Shown here piece by piece: positions 11,201 to 23,200 of a stretch of 64,000 bases of DNA; the first letter of the stretch is position 1, and every line of letters begins with the position of its first letter. A model generated the notes under the pieces. That model searched no databases. It worked only from the letters and a program-made list of their open reading frames with translations, and had not been told where the DNA came from. Both the position numbers and the translations under genes were made by a program. Source of the DNA: Antedon bifida (taxonomy: Eukaryota > Echinodermata > Crinoidea > Comatulida > Antedonidae); the NCBI GenBank assembly GCA_963402885.1, contig OY727097.1, positions 12,400,001 through 12,464,000 on the forward strand, read 5' to 3'.

Positions 11201-14200
11201 TTTTTCCCAGGTGGATCTGTGGGAACACTAGCTAGTGATTCAAGAAACATTATTGAACTTGTTCGTAGTAGTTATGATGTAAGTTTGCAGTTTTTCATAG
11301 CAACTTTATTTTTATTTGAGATTTTTTCCCATTAGTTTTTTTTTTACCAATTATTATGTCAAACATTTATGCTGTTTGTGGAACAATTTTTTTATTTATA
11401 GGCCTTTATCGAGTGGAAATATAATTAGGCATACATGCCATTAGAACTTCATTTGAGGGGTAGTATCATATGAGGGGTAGCTGTATCATTTGAGGGGTAG
11501 CTGTATCATTTGAGGGGTAGCTGTACCATTTGATGTTTGCTGGATTATTTGAGGGGTAGCTGACGCATTTGAAGGGTAGCTGGCTAAAATATATAGTCAT
11601 AATTTAATTATTGTAAATAATTAATATTATTATAAAAAAAATTCAAAATTAAGACCAAAGCTGTGAATAATTTCCATGTGGGAGAGTGCAGGTTATCTGC
11701 TGTGTTTTGTCCTACTTTTCTATTTTGTACCATTTATGAATTAATTTTCAAACTTTTTATTATATACCACATTATGAGTGAGTTCATAAGTGGAAGAAAA
11801 AAAAAATTGCAACCAAATGTTTTTAATTTTTATTTTAGGTTGGCGGGCTGACCTTACCAAACGATGGTGAATGTCATTTAGATGATCAAGGATATTATAC
11901 TCATTCTGTAAAAAATGTAACTAATTTTCTGATTTACTTTTCTGATTTAATTTATCATTGTTGTGTTACTTATGTAAATACGGACAATAGTCCAAATATG
12001 AGATTGAATTGAAATCATATAAAAAACACAATTAATTAAATTACAATAATAATAATACGGTCAACCCTACCAACTGAACTCTCTGAAAACTGAAAACTTT
12101 CCCAAAACCAGACGTTTCTTGAATTAAAAAATTAATTTTTACCATTAAAACAAATTCTGAATACCAGAATTGCCAGACATTTTAGCCCAGCCCAAAGATT
12201 TCTGATATTGGGAGAGTTGACTGTATTATCTATAAAAAATCCACATAATTCTATCAGAGGGGAAACAAGACAAAATGGCGCATGCACTATCTGAACCCAC
12301 GCTTTCTCAAACGCATGTCAATTACTTGTTATGCATTCCACTCCCTCTCTCAAATTATGCTAAAAAAAGGATCAATACAAAGTATGATTGATATACATAT
12401 TTTACATTTACTTTGTTTATTTTCAGGATTTTTCATCTTTAGGACAGCTTCATGAGAAATTATTAGAAAGAAATGTCATCATCATCATCAGTCGGTGGAG
12501 CAGGCGACTACAACCTTTCTCCAGCCACAACGGTCCTTGGCTAACTCTGACAGCTTACCAGCGGTAATCATGCCTTCTTCATCCCCCAAAAGCTGTTGGA
12601 TGTATCTCAGAAAGTTGGTTCTCTGCCTTCCTCGTTTTCTTTTCCCATGTTGAGGAACATACAGAGCGTACTCTTTGCATGGTTCGTCATCAGGCATTCG
12701 AAGCGCGTGGCCCAGCAAAGAAATGTAATTCCAATTTTTGCAGTAGCAAAATCAAAACAGCGTGACGATCCAGCTCTTTATCAGGTATTTGAATATGTTG
12801 AATCATAAAGATAGAATACATTTCTAGTATCTTGTGTTAGTTCTTTAGAATTCTCCACATGCTAGTCCTATTAGTGCATGGGTTTAGTACAGTATATCTG
12901 CCACTTGATCAACTTATATATCTATTTTTACCTGAAAAATTATGGTTGGATATGCCATTTTAATGTCATGTAATAGTTATTCCATTCCAAAAATTAGGTC
13001 GGAAAAAAATGATTTACCTACCTGCCAGCAGTGCAGCATCTACCCAGATCAGCACGCCAAGAGATGACCCCTGCTCTTTTTCAAATAATGTACCAAGTTC
13101 TTTAACATGCATTGTACAAGGGACCAGCAGCTTTATGTCCCATCCGGAGTATGAGGTATATTTTAATTTTGATTTCTTCATTTCAACAGGAAGTTGTAAA
13201 TGAGTTTTTCCCAGGTGGATCTGTGGGAACAGCTAGTGATTCAAGAAACATTATTGAACTTGTTCGTAGTAGTTATGATGTAAGTTTGGAGTTTTTCATA
13301 GCACCTTTATTTTTATTTGAGGTTTTTTCCCAGTAGTTTTTTTTTTACAAATTATTATGTCAAACATTTATGCTATTTTTGTGGAACAATTTTTTGATTT
13401 ATAGGCCTTTATCAAGTGTAAGTAAAATTAAGCCTACATGCCATTAGAACTTTTTTTACAGACTTGACGATGAATACAGTATTGACAATTTTTAATGATA
13501 TTGCAATATATTTTTATTTTTTTTTGATTTAGTATTTATATGCATATTTAATGTTTATACAAAATTATATTCTAAATGTTTTTTATACAATCAGTGCAAT
13601 AGGAGACCTACTAGATAGTGATTAAGTTCGCTTTTTAGGAATCCTGTCTAATGCCTGGTTTTGTGTGATGTTTTCGCACCATTGACGCACCTCTCCCGGG
13701 GGTCGTATAGTGGGTCATACAATTGACAAGTGCATTACACGAATATAAAACATTCATTATTTGTATAATATTGCATTCAATTCAATGCTATGTTCCATGT
13801 CCTTCTTTTTGTGTGTCTGTCGACGCCTTGAAAATAGCGCGAAGTGTTTAAATCCATATCACATAATAACTCCATTCGCGAAAGCATGTGAGTTTGTTCA
13901 TAGATAGAGTCATGTTTTTTCATAACATAACGATTAAAATCAAAATCTTTTTTTAGAATCTGTAAAATCAAGGTGTTATCATCGATTTTTGTATGATTTT
14001 GGTCAGATTTTGTGTACACTACCATTTTGTAGGGTCTTCGCTGTCGAGGTCTTCGCTTTTGACACACCCACCATTGTTGTCATGTGATAAGCCCAAAATG
14101 TGAAAACCAACCAATATAGGCTAGGCTTGGCTAAAATCTGAGCCTTGCTTTTTGCATGGACTTTGTTTTACCAATTTATCTTCTTGCCCATTTTATGTTT

Positions 14201-17200
14201 TTTTATAATTTTTTCAGAGAACACTTAAAGATCAAACCTTTTCGATGAGTCTTGATAGACCCGAGGGTGGACTTGATGCCTGTATGCAAGCTACGGTCTG
14301 CAGGGTATCTAATTTTACCTATTTACTTGTTTAATGACTCACATTTAGGATGTATGCTAAATTAACCTGCATAATATTGATGGATCAAAAGTAGTTTTAT
14401 TATTTTATGTTTATATTGATTTAACTATCAATCAAAGGATGTGTCAATACTATTAATTTAATTTTAATGTAGGCCTACATTAATTGATAATTAATAGTGG
14501 GCCTGTAATCGTACTGTTTACAATGTTTGTTTGATTTGTGTTTAATTTAACTTTTTCTTTTGACTAAGTTTTATAATATAAGTTAAAAAACATTTTTTTT
14601 CTAGAGAAGTGATTAACTTTATTATATTAGAACTACAAAATTGCCTATTTTCATGGGTTTTTTTTTCATCTTTAAAACAGGAATTCAAAATGAAACACAA
14701 CCAAGAGAAGGCCTTCCACACTTTTAATGATCATTTGATGTCATTGATTTTTTAGGAGCAAATAGGTTGGCGTAATTATTCAAGACGTCATTTTATTATT
14801 TATATGAGTGATGCAGGATTTCACTTCGCACTTGATGGCAAGGTTTGTAGAAAAAAAATGTATAAGATATCAGGGGTAGCTGGCTCATTTGAGGGGTAAC
14901 TGTATCATTTGAGGGGTAGCTGGCTCATTCGAGAGATAGCTGGCTCATTTGAGGGGGAGCTGGCTCATTTGAGGGGTACTGTAAACTGTATCATTTGAGG
15001 GGTAGCTGTATTACTTGAGGGATAGCTGGCTCATTTGAGGGGTAGCTGTATCATTTGAGGTTTTCTGGATTATTTGAGGGGTAACTGTATCATTTGAGGT
15101 TTGCTGGATTATTTGAGGGGTAACTGTATCATTTGAGGGGTAACTGTATCATTTGAGGGGTAACTGTACCATTTGAGGGGTAGCTGTATCATTTGAGGGG
15201 TAACTGTACCATTTGAGGGGTAACTGTACCATTTGAGGGGTAGCTGTATCATTTGAGGTTTGCTGGATTATTTGAGGGGTAACTGTATCATTTGAGGGGT
15301 AACTGTACCATTTGACGGGTAACTGTACCATTTGAGGGGTAACTGTATCATTTGAGGGGTAACTGTATTATTTGAGGGGTAACTGTACCATTTGAGGGGT
15401 AGCTGTATCATTTGAGGTTTGCTGGATTATTTGAGTGGTAGCTGACGCATTTGAAGGGTAGCTGGCTAAAATATTTAGTCATAATTTAATTATTGTAAAT
15501 AATTCACTCACATTATGAGTGAGTTCAAAAGTGGAAGAAAAAAAAATTGCAACCAAATGTTTTTAATTTTTCTTTTAGGTTGGCAGGCTGACTTTCCAAA
15601 CGAGGGTGAATGTCATTTAGATGATCAAGGATATTATACTCATTCTGTAAAAAGTGTAACTAATTTTCTGATTTACTTTTCTGATTTCATTTTTCATTGT
15701 TGTGTTACTTATGTAAATACGGACAATAATCCAAATACGAGATTGAATTGAAATCATATAAAAAACCACAATTAATTAAATTACAATAATAATAATACGG
15801 TCAACCCTCCCAACTGAACTCTCTGAAAACTGAAAACTTTCCCAAAACCAGATGTTTCTTGAATTATAAATTAATTTTTACCATTAAAAACAAATTCTGA
15901 ATAGCAGAATTGCCAGACATTTAGCCCAGCCCAAAGATTTCTGATATTGGGAGAGTTGACTGTATTATCTATTAAAAATCCACATAATTCTATCAGAGGG
16001 GAAACAAGACAAAATGGCGCATACACTATCTGAACCCACGCTTTCTCAAACGCATGTCAATTACTTGTTATGCATTCCACTCCCTCTCTCAAATTATGCT
16101 AAAAAAAGGATCAATACAAAGTGTGATTGATATACATATTTTACATTTACTTTGTTTATTTTCAGGATTTTCCATCTTTAGGACAGCTTCATGAGAAATT
16201 ATTAGAAAGAAATGTCATCATCATCATCAGTCGGTGGAGCAGGCGACTACAACCTTTCTCCAGCCACAACGGTCCTTGGCTAACTCTGACAGCTTACCAG
16301 CGGTAATCATGCCTTCTTCATCCCCCAAAAGCTGTTGGATGTATCTCAGAAAGTTGGTTCTCTGCCTTCCTCGTTTTCTTTTCCCATGTTGAGGAACATA
16401 CAGAGCGTACTCTTTGCATGGTTCGTCATCAGGCATTCGAAGCGCGTGGCCCAGCAAAGAAATGTAATTCCAATTTTTGCAGTAGCAAAATCAAAACAGC
16501 GTGATGATCCAGCTCTTTATCGGGTACTTGAATATGTTGAATCATAAAGATAGAATACATTCTAGTATCTTGTGTTAGTTCTTTAGAATTCTCCACATAG
16601 TCCTATTAGTGCATGGGTTTAGTACAGTATATCTGCCACTTGATCAACTTATATATATATTTTTCCCTGAAAAATTATGGTTGGATATGCCATTTTAATG
16701 TCATGTAATAGTTATTCCATTCCAAAAATTGGGTCGGAAAAAAATGATTTACCTACCTGCCTGCAGTGCAGCATCTACCCAGATCAGCACGCCAAGATAT
16801 GACTCCTGCTCTTTTTCGAATAATGTACCAAGTTCTTTAACATGCATTGTACAAGGGACCAGCAGCTTTATGTCCCATCCAGAGTATGAGGTATATTTTA
16901 ATTTTGATTTCTTCATTTCAACAGGAAGTTGTAAATGAGTTTTTCCCAGGTGGATCTGTGGGAACACTAGCTAGTGATTCAAGAAACATTATTGAACTTG
17001 TTCGTAGTAGTTATGATGTAAGTTTGGAGTTTTTCATAGCACCTTAGTTTTTTTTTTTACAAATTATTATTTCATTAACACAAAATCAGCTAAGCAAACA
17101 TTTATGCTGTTTGTGGAACAATTTTTTGGTTTATAGATGTAAATAAAATTAGGCCTACATGCCATTAGAACTTCTTGAAAAATTTTTCTACAGGCTTCGA

Positions 17201-20200
17201 TGAATAAAGTATTGATGATTTTTAATGATATTTCAATATTTTTAAATTTTTTTTTTATATAGTATTTATATGCATTTTTAATGTTTATACAAATTATATT
17301 CTAAATGTTTTTTATACAATCAGTGCAATAGGAGACCTACTAGATAGTGATTAAGTTCGCTTTTTAGGAATCCTGTCTCTGCCTAGTTTTGTGTGATGTT
17401 TTCTTTTCTTTGTCCATGTTTTTCTATATTGTATTTTTATGGAGACAAAAATAAATGAAATAAAGTTTGATGTAAATTTAATTTAAATTAAACATTTAAC
17501 TACATAAAAAGACTTAACCTCAATTAAAGTAACTTTTTTCTTGTTCAAAATTACTTTAATTCTTAAAAAAAAATCTTTCACACAGATGTTGAGTTATACA
17601 CCATGCAGCGAAAGGATTAATGCACACATTTTGTTTATTGCACATGTTTTATTAGTTATTAGTATCATAATTAATTAAAATAATTGTTTTTATAGAAAAT
17701 TACATCTGAGATTCAACTTGTAGACACGGTGACAGCTCCTATTCATGTAACCTACTCTGCCTATTGCGATGGCGAGACATTGACGCCTAATTCGCAGAAC
17801 TGTAGTAACATTCGCTGAGGAAATGTCATTAAATTTAAACTGGATGTTAGCGTTGATGAGTGTACAACAATTCCTATCTCGTAAGACATGTTTACATTGT
17901 TTATTACCACTCAAAAGTGGAGCAATAACCTTGGTTCATGCGTTGGAACGCTTAAAACAAATGTTTCTGCTGCCCAAGCCTGACTGACCCAATATTTGGT
18001 CAGCTTCTTTTTTTATTTGTTTAATTGTAGGAGCATTTAATGAAAAAGCACAATTAAAATTAAAAGGCAATATTATTTTCCCAAAAATTAATCATTTTTA
18101 AATCAACACTAAGGATTGAAGTAACAAGTAAATTGAAATTGCATTTTCTCGAGAACTAATTGTCCAAAAAACTTCATTTTTGTACAAGAGGCAAGAGTTA
18201 TAATTTGTGATTTGTAATTTTAAAACATAATTTGATTTAATGTGCACCTTTTTTTATGTGAGTAGTTTAAAAAACCTATTTCTTTTCAAATTCACTCGTT
18301 TGATGTTCGTGTTGCTGTTCTATTATTAGTCAACTGAAGCTATTGTTAATTTAAAGGCTTGTTACATAATCATTCACCAAACACGCATACACATGCTTGT
18401 AGTGAAATTAGCCTAAATCACAAACAGCATTAAGACACACACAAATATATATACAGTACAGTATATATATTTTTCCCGGAGTAATCTTATGTAGGAGAAT
18501 TTTACAGTAGGCGGAGGTATGCACTCTCGGATTGGCTTTCTAGTTGTTATTATTATTTGAAAAATGTCCATTTACTGGATAAATGGTATGATACAAAGTT
18601 GATTAATTTCAACTATGCAGTGGTTGAAAAAATAAGGGCTTTCTTTTAATATTAATAAGTTACAGGGTACATGATGTGCTTGAATTTTTATCAAAATGTT
18701 TAGTTTTTCAGTTAAACCTCTCGGATTTGAAGAGAACCTAGAAGTTGTCATAATAACAAATTGTGAATGTGAATGTACCAAGTCTGTGACACCAGACAGT
18801 GAGCTATGTAGCAATGGTAATGGTTCACTGGTCTGTGGTATTTGTGAGTGTAATGAAGGCCGGTATGGAAAGGTCTGTGAATGTGATGACACTGGCTCAG
18901 ACGAAACTGAAACACTTGCAGATAGTTTACCATGTCAAACGTAAGTTTTTCTAAGGTGCCATCTTTGATATTGATATTCAACTTCTTTACTTAATTAGTT
19001 ATCCGCTTGGTATACCAAGAGGATAACTCCTTGTTATTGTATGAGATCAACAGTTTTTTTCTGTATTATTCTTCTTTCCATCCTTCCTTTTTGTGGAATG
19101 CGTTTCTCTAAAATGTGTAAACATAACATTTCATAACTTTGACAACATATGGGCATTTACGTGAAGTTGTGCACCTCCTATTTTTGAATGACGTCATAGT
19201 TGCGCAACGTGACTTACGCGCAATTTTATGAATTTCAATGATTGATCATAGATTAAAAACCAAAAGTCATTTAGTGTTGACACTTTGACAAAATTTAAGT
19301 CATATCAGGGGCAAACTTTCTACGGATTAAAAATGGCATGTTTCACAAGAAGTTACGTGCGCACGTGCATTTAAAATTTCAAAATGCGCAAAATTAATTT
19401 CTAATCAACTTTTTATGCGTTTCTTGTCATTTTGAGCATGTCAAAAATTCCCACGGGCGCGCAATTTTTTACGCACGCGGTGCGCACGTAGCGTTAAAAA
19501 CATATTTTTTTCTCTTGAATTATATTTTTCAAGCCTTTCCTAGTAATTTTAAAAACAATTTAGACCTTTTCCAGTTTAAATAACGCCACACGAACACGTT
19601 GAATTAGACAATTCGTGCGCGTTTTTTATGAAAAAGCTTTAAAAATCGTCAAAATAATGTCTTTTTTTAAACAGTCATAGTTTCTAAAGTAAACCGTGAA
19701 CCATTTATTTTTATTACAAAATCTAGAAGTTGATGAGTTGTAGATATCGGATCATGCATCGATAAGGCTAAAAAAAAAATTTTGACGTCATCGTATGGCC
19801 ACGCGAATGTAAAATATAGGATTTTTGTCTCTTTCGTTATTGCTCATCACATTCAATGGAGTGCATCACGCTTAACAGTATTCCTTTTTCTCCTACATTT
19901 ATATATTGCGTAGGTCAATCAACTTTCTTTAGCATGAGATAAAAATATTTTAATTTTTATGACGTCATCATGCCTAAAAATTTTAATTACGTGGATCATT
20001 AATTTCATCTTTACAGTAAATTTTAATCTGTAATAGCTCGTAAGAATAAAATGTGATAATCACTATTAAAACGTTTTGTGGAAGCTATTGGATTGTAGAT
20101 ACGAATTCATGTAAACATTTTGCCAATCGGATGTTGTGACGTCATCATATGGCCAGTTGAATAAAAAAAGTCGTATTTTCATATTTTGCGTAATAGTTCA

Positions 20201-23200
20201 TCACATTTAAAAGGGTGCGCATCTATATTTACGTATTCAAATTTCTTCTACACGTTAATATGTTGTTCCTGAGATAATTTCCTTCTGAAATTGCTATCTA
20301 AGTGTTTCATTTTGATACCGTCGCCATGTTAAAAATTGGAATAACTGGCGGGTCCTGTAATTTCACCTATTCTACACTGTATGTAATATGTATACAGATT
20401 ATACTGTTTGCATGTATATACTATATGACACAAAATTGACAGAATTGAGCACTAACAGCATATCATATTCTTGACGTGCACGTGGCGTTTGTCGTGGTGC
20501 GGATAACTAACTCGTCAAAGTGACGAGTTTCATGTCTAGTTCCTTTTTTGAAATGCATGATATACTGCTTACCTAGTTTACTAGTGTTTATTCGTCATAC
20601 AAACATTAAAAAAATATTGCTGTTGAGTATTTTACAATTGTTTGTTACTGTAAACTATAGAGGGCAGAAATCATAATTTTGATTTCTTATTTTCAATAAC
20701 CAATCAATAAATCCTATTTTTATTTATTTCAATAGAAGTAACTCATCTTTAGTTTGTTCAAGTCAAGGGTCATGCATATGTGGGAAATGTGTGTGTAACA
20801 AGCGACAAGTAGGTGAAATATGATTTTATAGTTTTCTTATTGGGGCATATCAGTAGGTCAACTATTACAGTATGTACTGTGAGTATACTATAGTGGGTCA
20901 ATTAGAGGGAAAAAAAAGTTTTTAAAAATCTGTTGCTGATGATAATTGACAATTAGTAAGTGCAAACGATTAAAAATAATGTAACCCTATAAATAGAGAA
21001 TGTCTCTTATATAGGGTTTGAGAGGAGGAGACGAGACTCAAGGAGTCAATTTGTTATTTATAACTATTGTACGTGTTAAGTTTCTCTATTTCTAATAATG
21101 GTCAACTACTATACGATCACAGACACTGGTGTCATGACCAGTTAGTTAAAAAAATATATACAATCAATAAATATATATTACAGTTCAATAAGATTCAAGA
21201 TTCAAGATTCAAGAAATTTTATTTGTCCATAAAAATGGAAATTCACTTTGCTTGGTAGATTAAAACAACAATATTGCAACAATTTAAAACGTGCAGTATT
21301 ATAACAGATTAAAAATACAAGATAAAAAGTTAAAAATACTGTTAAAAATGTAAAACTATTTAAAAATTGCATTATCGTCTTACATTAGAATTAAAAATAT
21401 GAATACTATTTACAACGAAGGATTTTCTAGTTCTGCAAAGATTTGCTCTTGGAGGTCGTAGCCTAATACCTGATCTATTTAAGTTATAACAGTAATGTAA
21501 CGGATGAGTGGGGTCTTCCATAATATTGTTTACTTTTTTTAAAATACTCTTTTCATAGATAAATGAACAAGGCGTTAGATCAGCTTTAATAATACGTTGT
21601 GCAATTTTACGTGGTCTCTCAATATTTTTCTTATCATTTTCAGTAAAGTTACCATAAAAACATCCAATGCTAAAAGATAAAATACTTTGAATAATACTTT
21701 GATAAAATAGAATTAAAATAGTGTTATCAACTCTAATTTGCTTGAGTTTTCTGAGAAAGTAGAGCCTTTGAGATGCCTTCTTGGAAATCATGAGAGAGTT
21801 TGACTCCCAGTTTAATTTGTTGTCAATTATAGTACCTAAGTATTTGTATTGGGTTACTCTTTCAACCTTGGTTTCTTTAATAGTTATTACATTATGTTCA
21901 ACTGCGGTTTTACGAAAATCTATTATCATCTCTTTGGTTTTAGTAATATTAAGTATTAAGTTCATATCATCACACCAATTTACAAATCTTCCAACTTCAT
22001 TAACAAATTCATTTACATTATGCTTACTATCGCAAAGAAAACCACTAATTACAGTATCGTCAGCGTATTTTACAATATTGCAATCTTTACTTAAAATATT
22101 AAAACTACTTGAATAAAAAGAGAACAAAATTGAAGAAATAACACATCCTTGAGGAGCTCCAACACTGATAGATTCTTTGTTGGATAGGATACCATTGCAC
22201 TTAACCATCTGCGGTCTATTAATCAAAAAACTATATATAACTTTGGCGAGCTGAGGTGAGACATTAAAACTTAATAATCTATCAATAAAAATGTTATTAC
22301 CATATTAACGTGTTTTATAATGCCAAGCTAGATTATAATCCAACCCACTAATTTTGTGCCAAATGTTGTAGCCCGGATCCTGATTATATACTGGTCATAT
22401 ATTTTCTTGAATGCGATCAATATAATATAAAATGTATTATAAATAGAGCTTTTTTGTTATGATTAATATTTTTTTCTTTTTCAAGAGTCCTTTAGAAAAA
22501 ATCACAGGAAAGTTTTGCAACTGTGATAACTTCTCTTGTCGCAGAGATTCTGCTGACCTCATTTGTGGTGGTATGTTCAATTTTGTTTATATTTTCTTTT
22601 TCATGTGTTATTACCGAAAAAAGATTATTGCATTGCATAAACAGGTTAAACAGAACAAATTAGTTTAGTTACTGCAATAACTGCAATAAGATAATCAATC
22701 TCTGTAGAAAATTTATTATATTACTTCTCTGTGATTTTTTTTTTATTGTAAATTGCCTTTGAACATCATGAAAATGGTAGTATACGAATGAGGTATTTAA
22801 GAGCCATTGTCTGTAAGAATCAAAGAAATATCAAAAATAGTGGCAGACTCAAAAAAATGGATTTCTTTCAAATTTTGCACATGGCTATATATGTGTTGAG
22901 AGAAATCAAATATGAAGTATTTTTTATTTTACACATATATTTCCATGGCAACGGCCAAATTTGTGTTTTTGACAAATTTTGTCCTTTTTTAAGGTTTTTT
23001 AAAATGGATATTGGTACTACTTTGATGAACGATATTTTTGTTTTGTTCATTTAATTATAAAAAATAATTAGTGTATGCATAATAACAATGCATTGTGTAC
23101 CTGTTTCATATTTTTTTTTTTATTTTTGATTTCATACTTTGGGAGATACCATTTATTTAAAAAGGGGTGTTTTTCACTTTTTTTTAATTGTGAAATGCAA

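Larger units (their letters stand above)
7625..17403 (+). repeat. Tandem segmental duplication containing integrin beta I-like domain exons
   Basis: Two near-identical first parts (7625-8768 and 13733-14873) hold exons A and B. Three near-identical second parts (about 9758-11448, 11587-13675 and 15471-17403) hold exons C, D and E. The order is A-B-array-C-D-E, short array, C-D-E, 57-bp filler (13676-13732), A-B-array-C-D-E. The sharp left edges at CATTACACG (7625 and 13733) and the shared right edge at TGATGTTTTC (13675 and 17403) define a tandem duplication. The extra middle copy is best explained by unequal exchange within the minisatellite. Copies differ by scattered substitutions and small indels, so the event is recent. 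Confidence 0.85.

Noticed and set aside
13777-14067. 96-codon reverse-strand frame upstream of exon A, copy 2
   Set aside because: The homologous region in copy 1 (7690-7980) carries a 4-bp difference that breaks the frame, and no motif is seen. It is intronic sequence.
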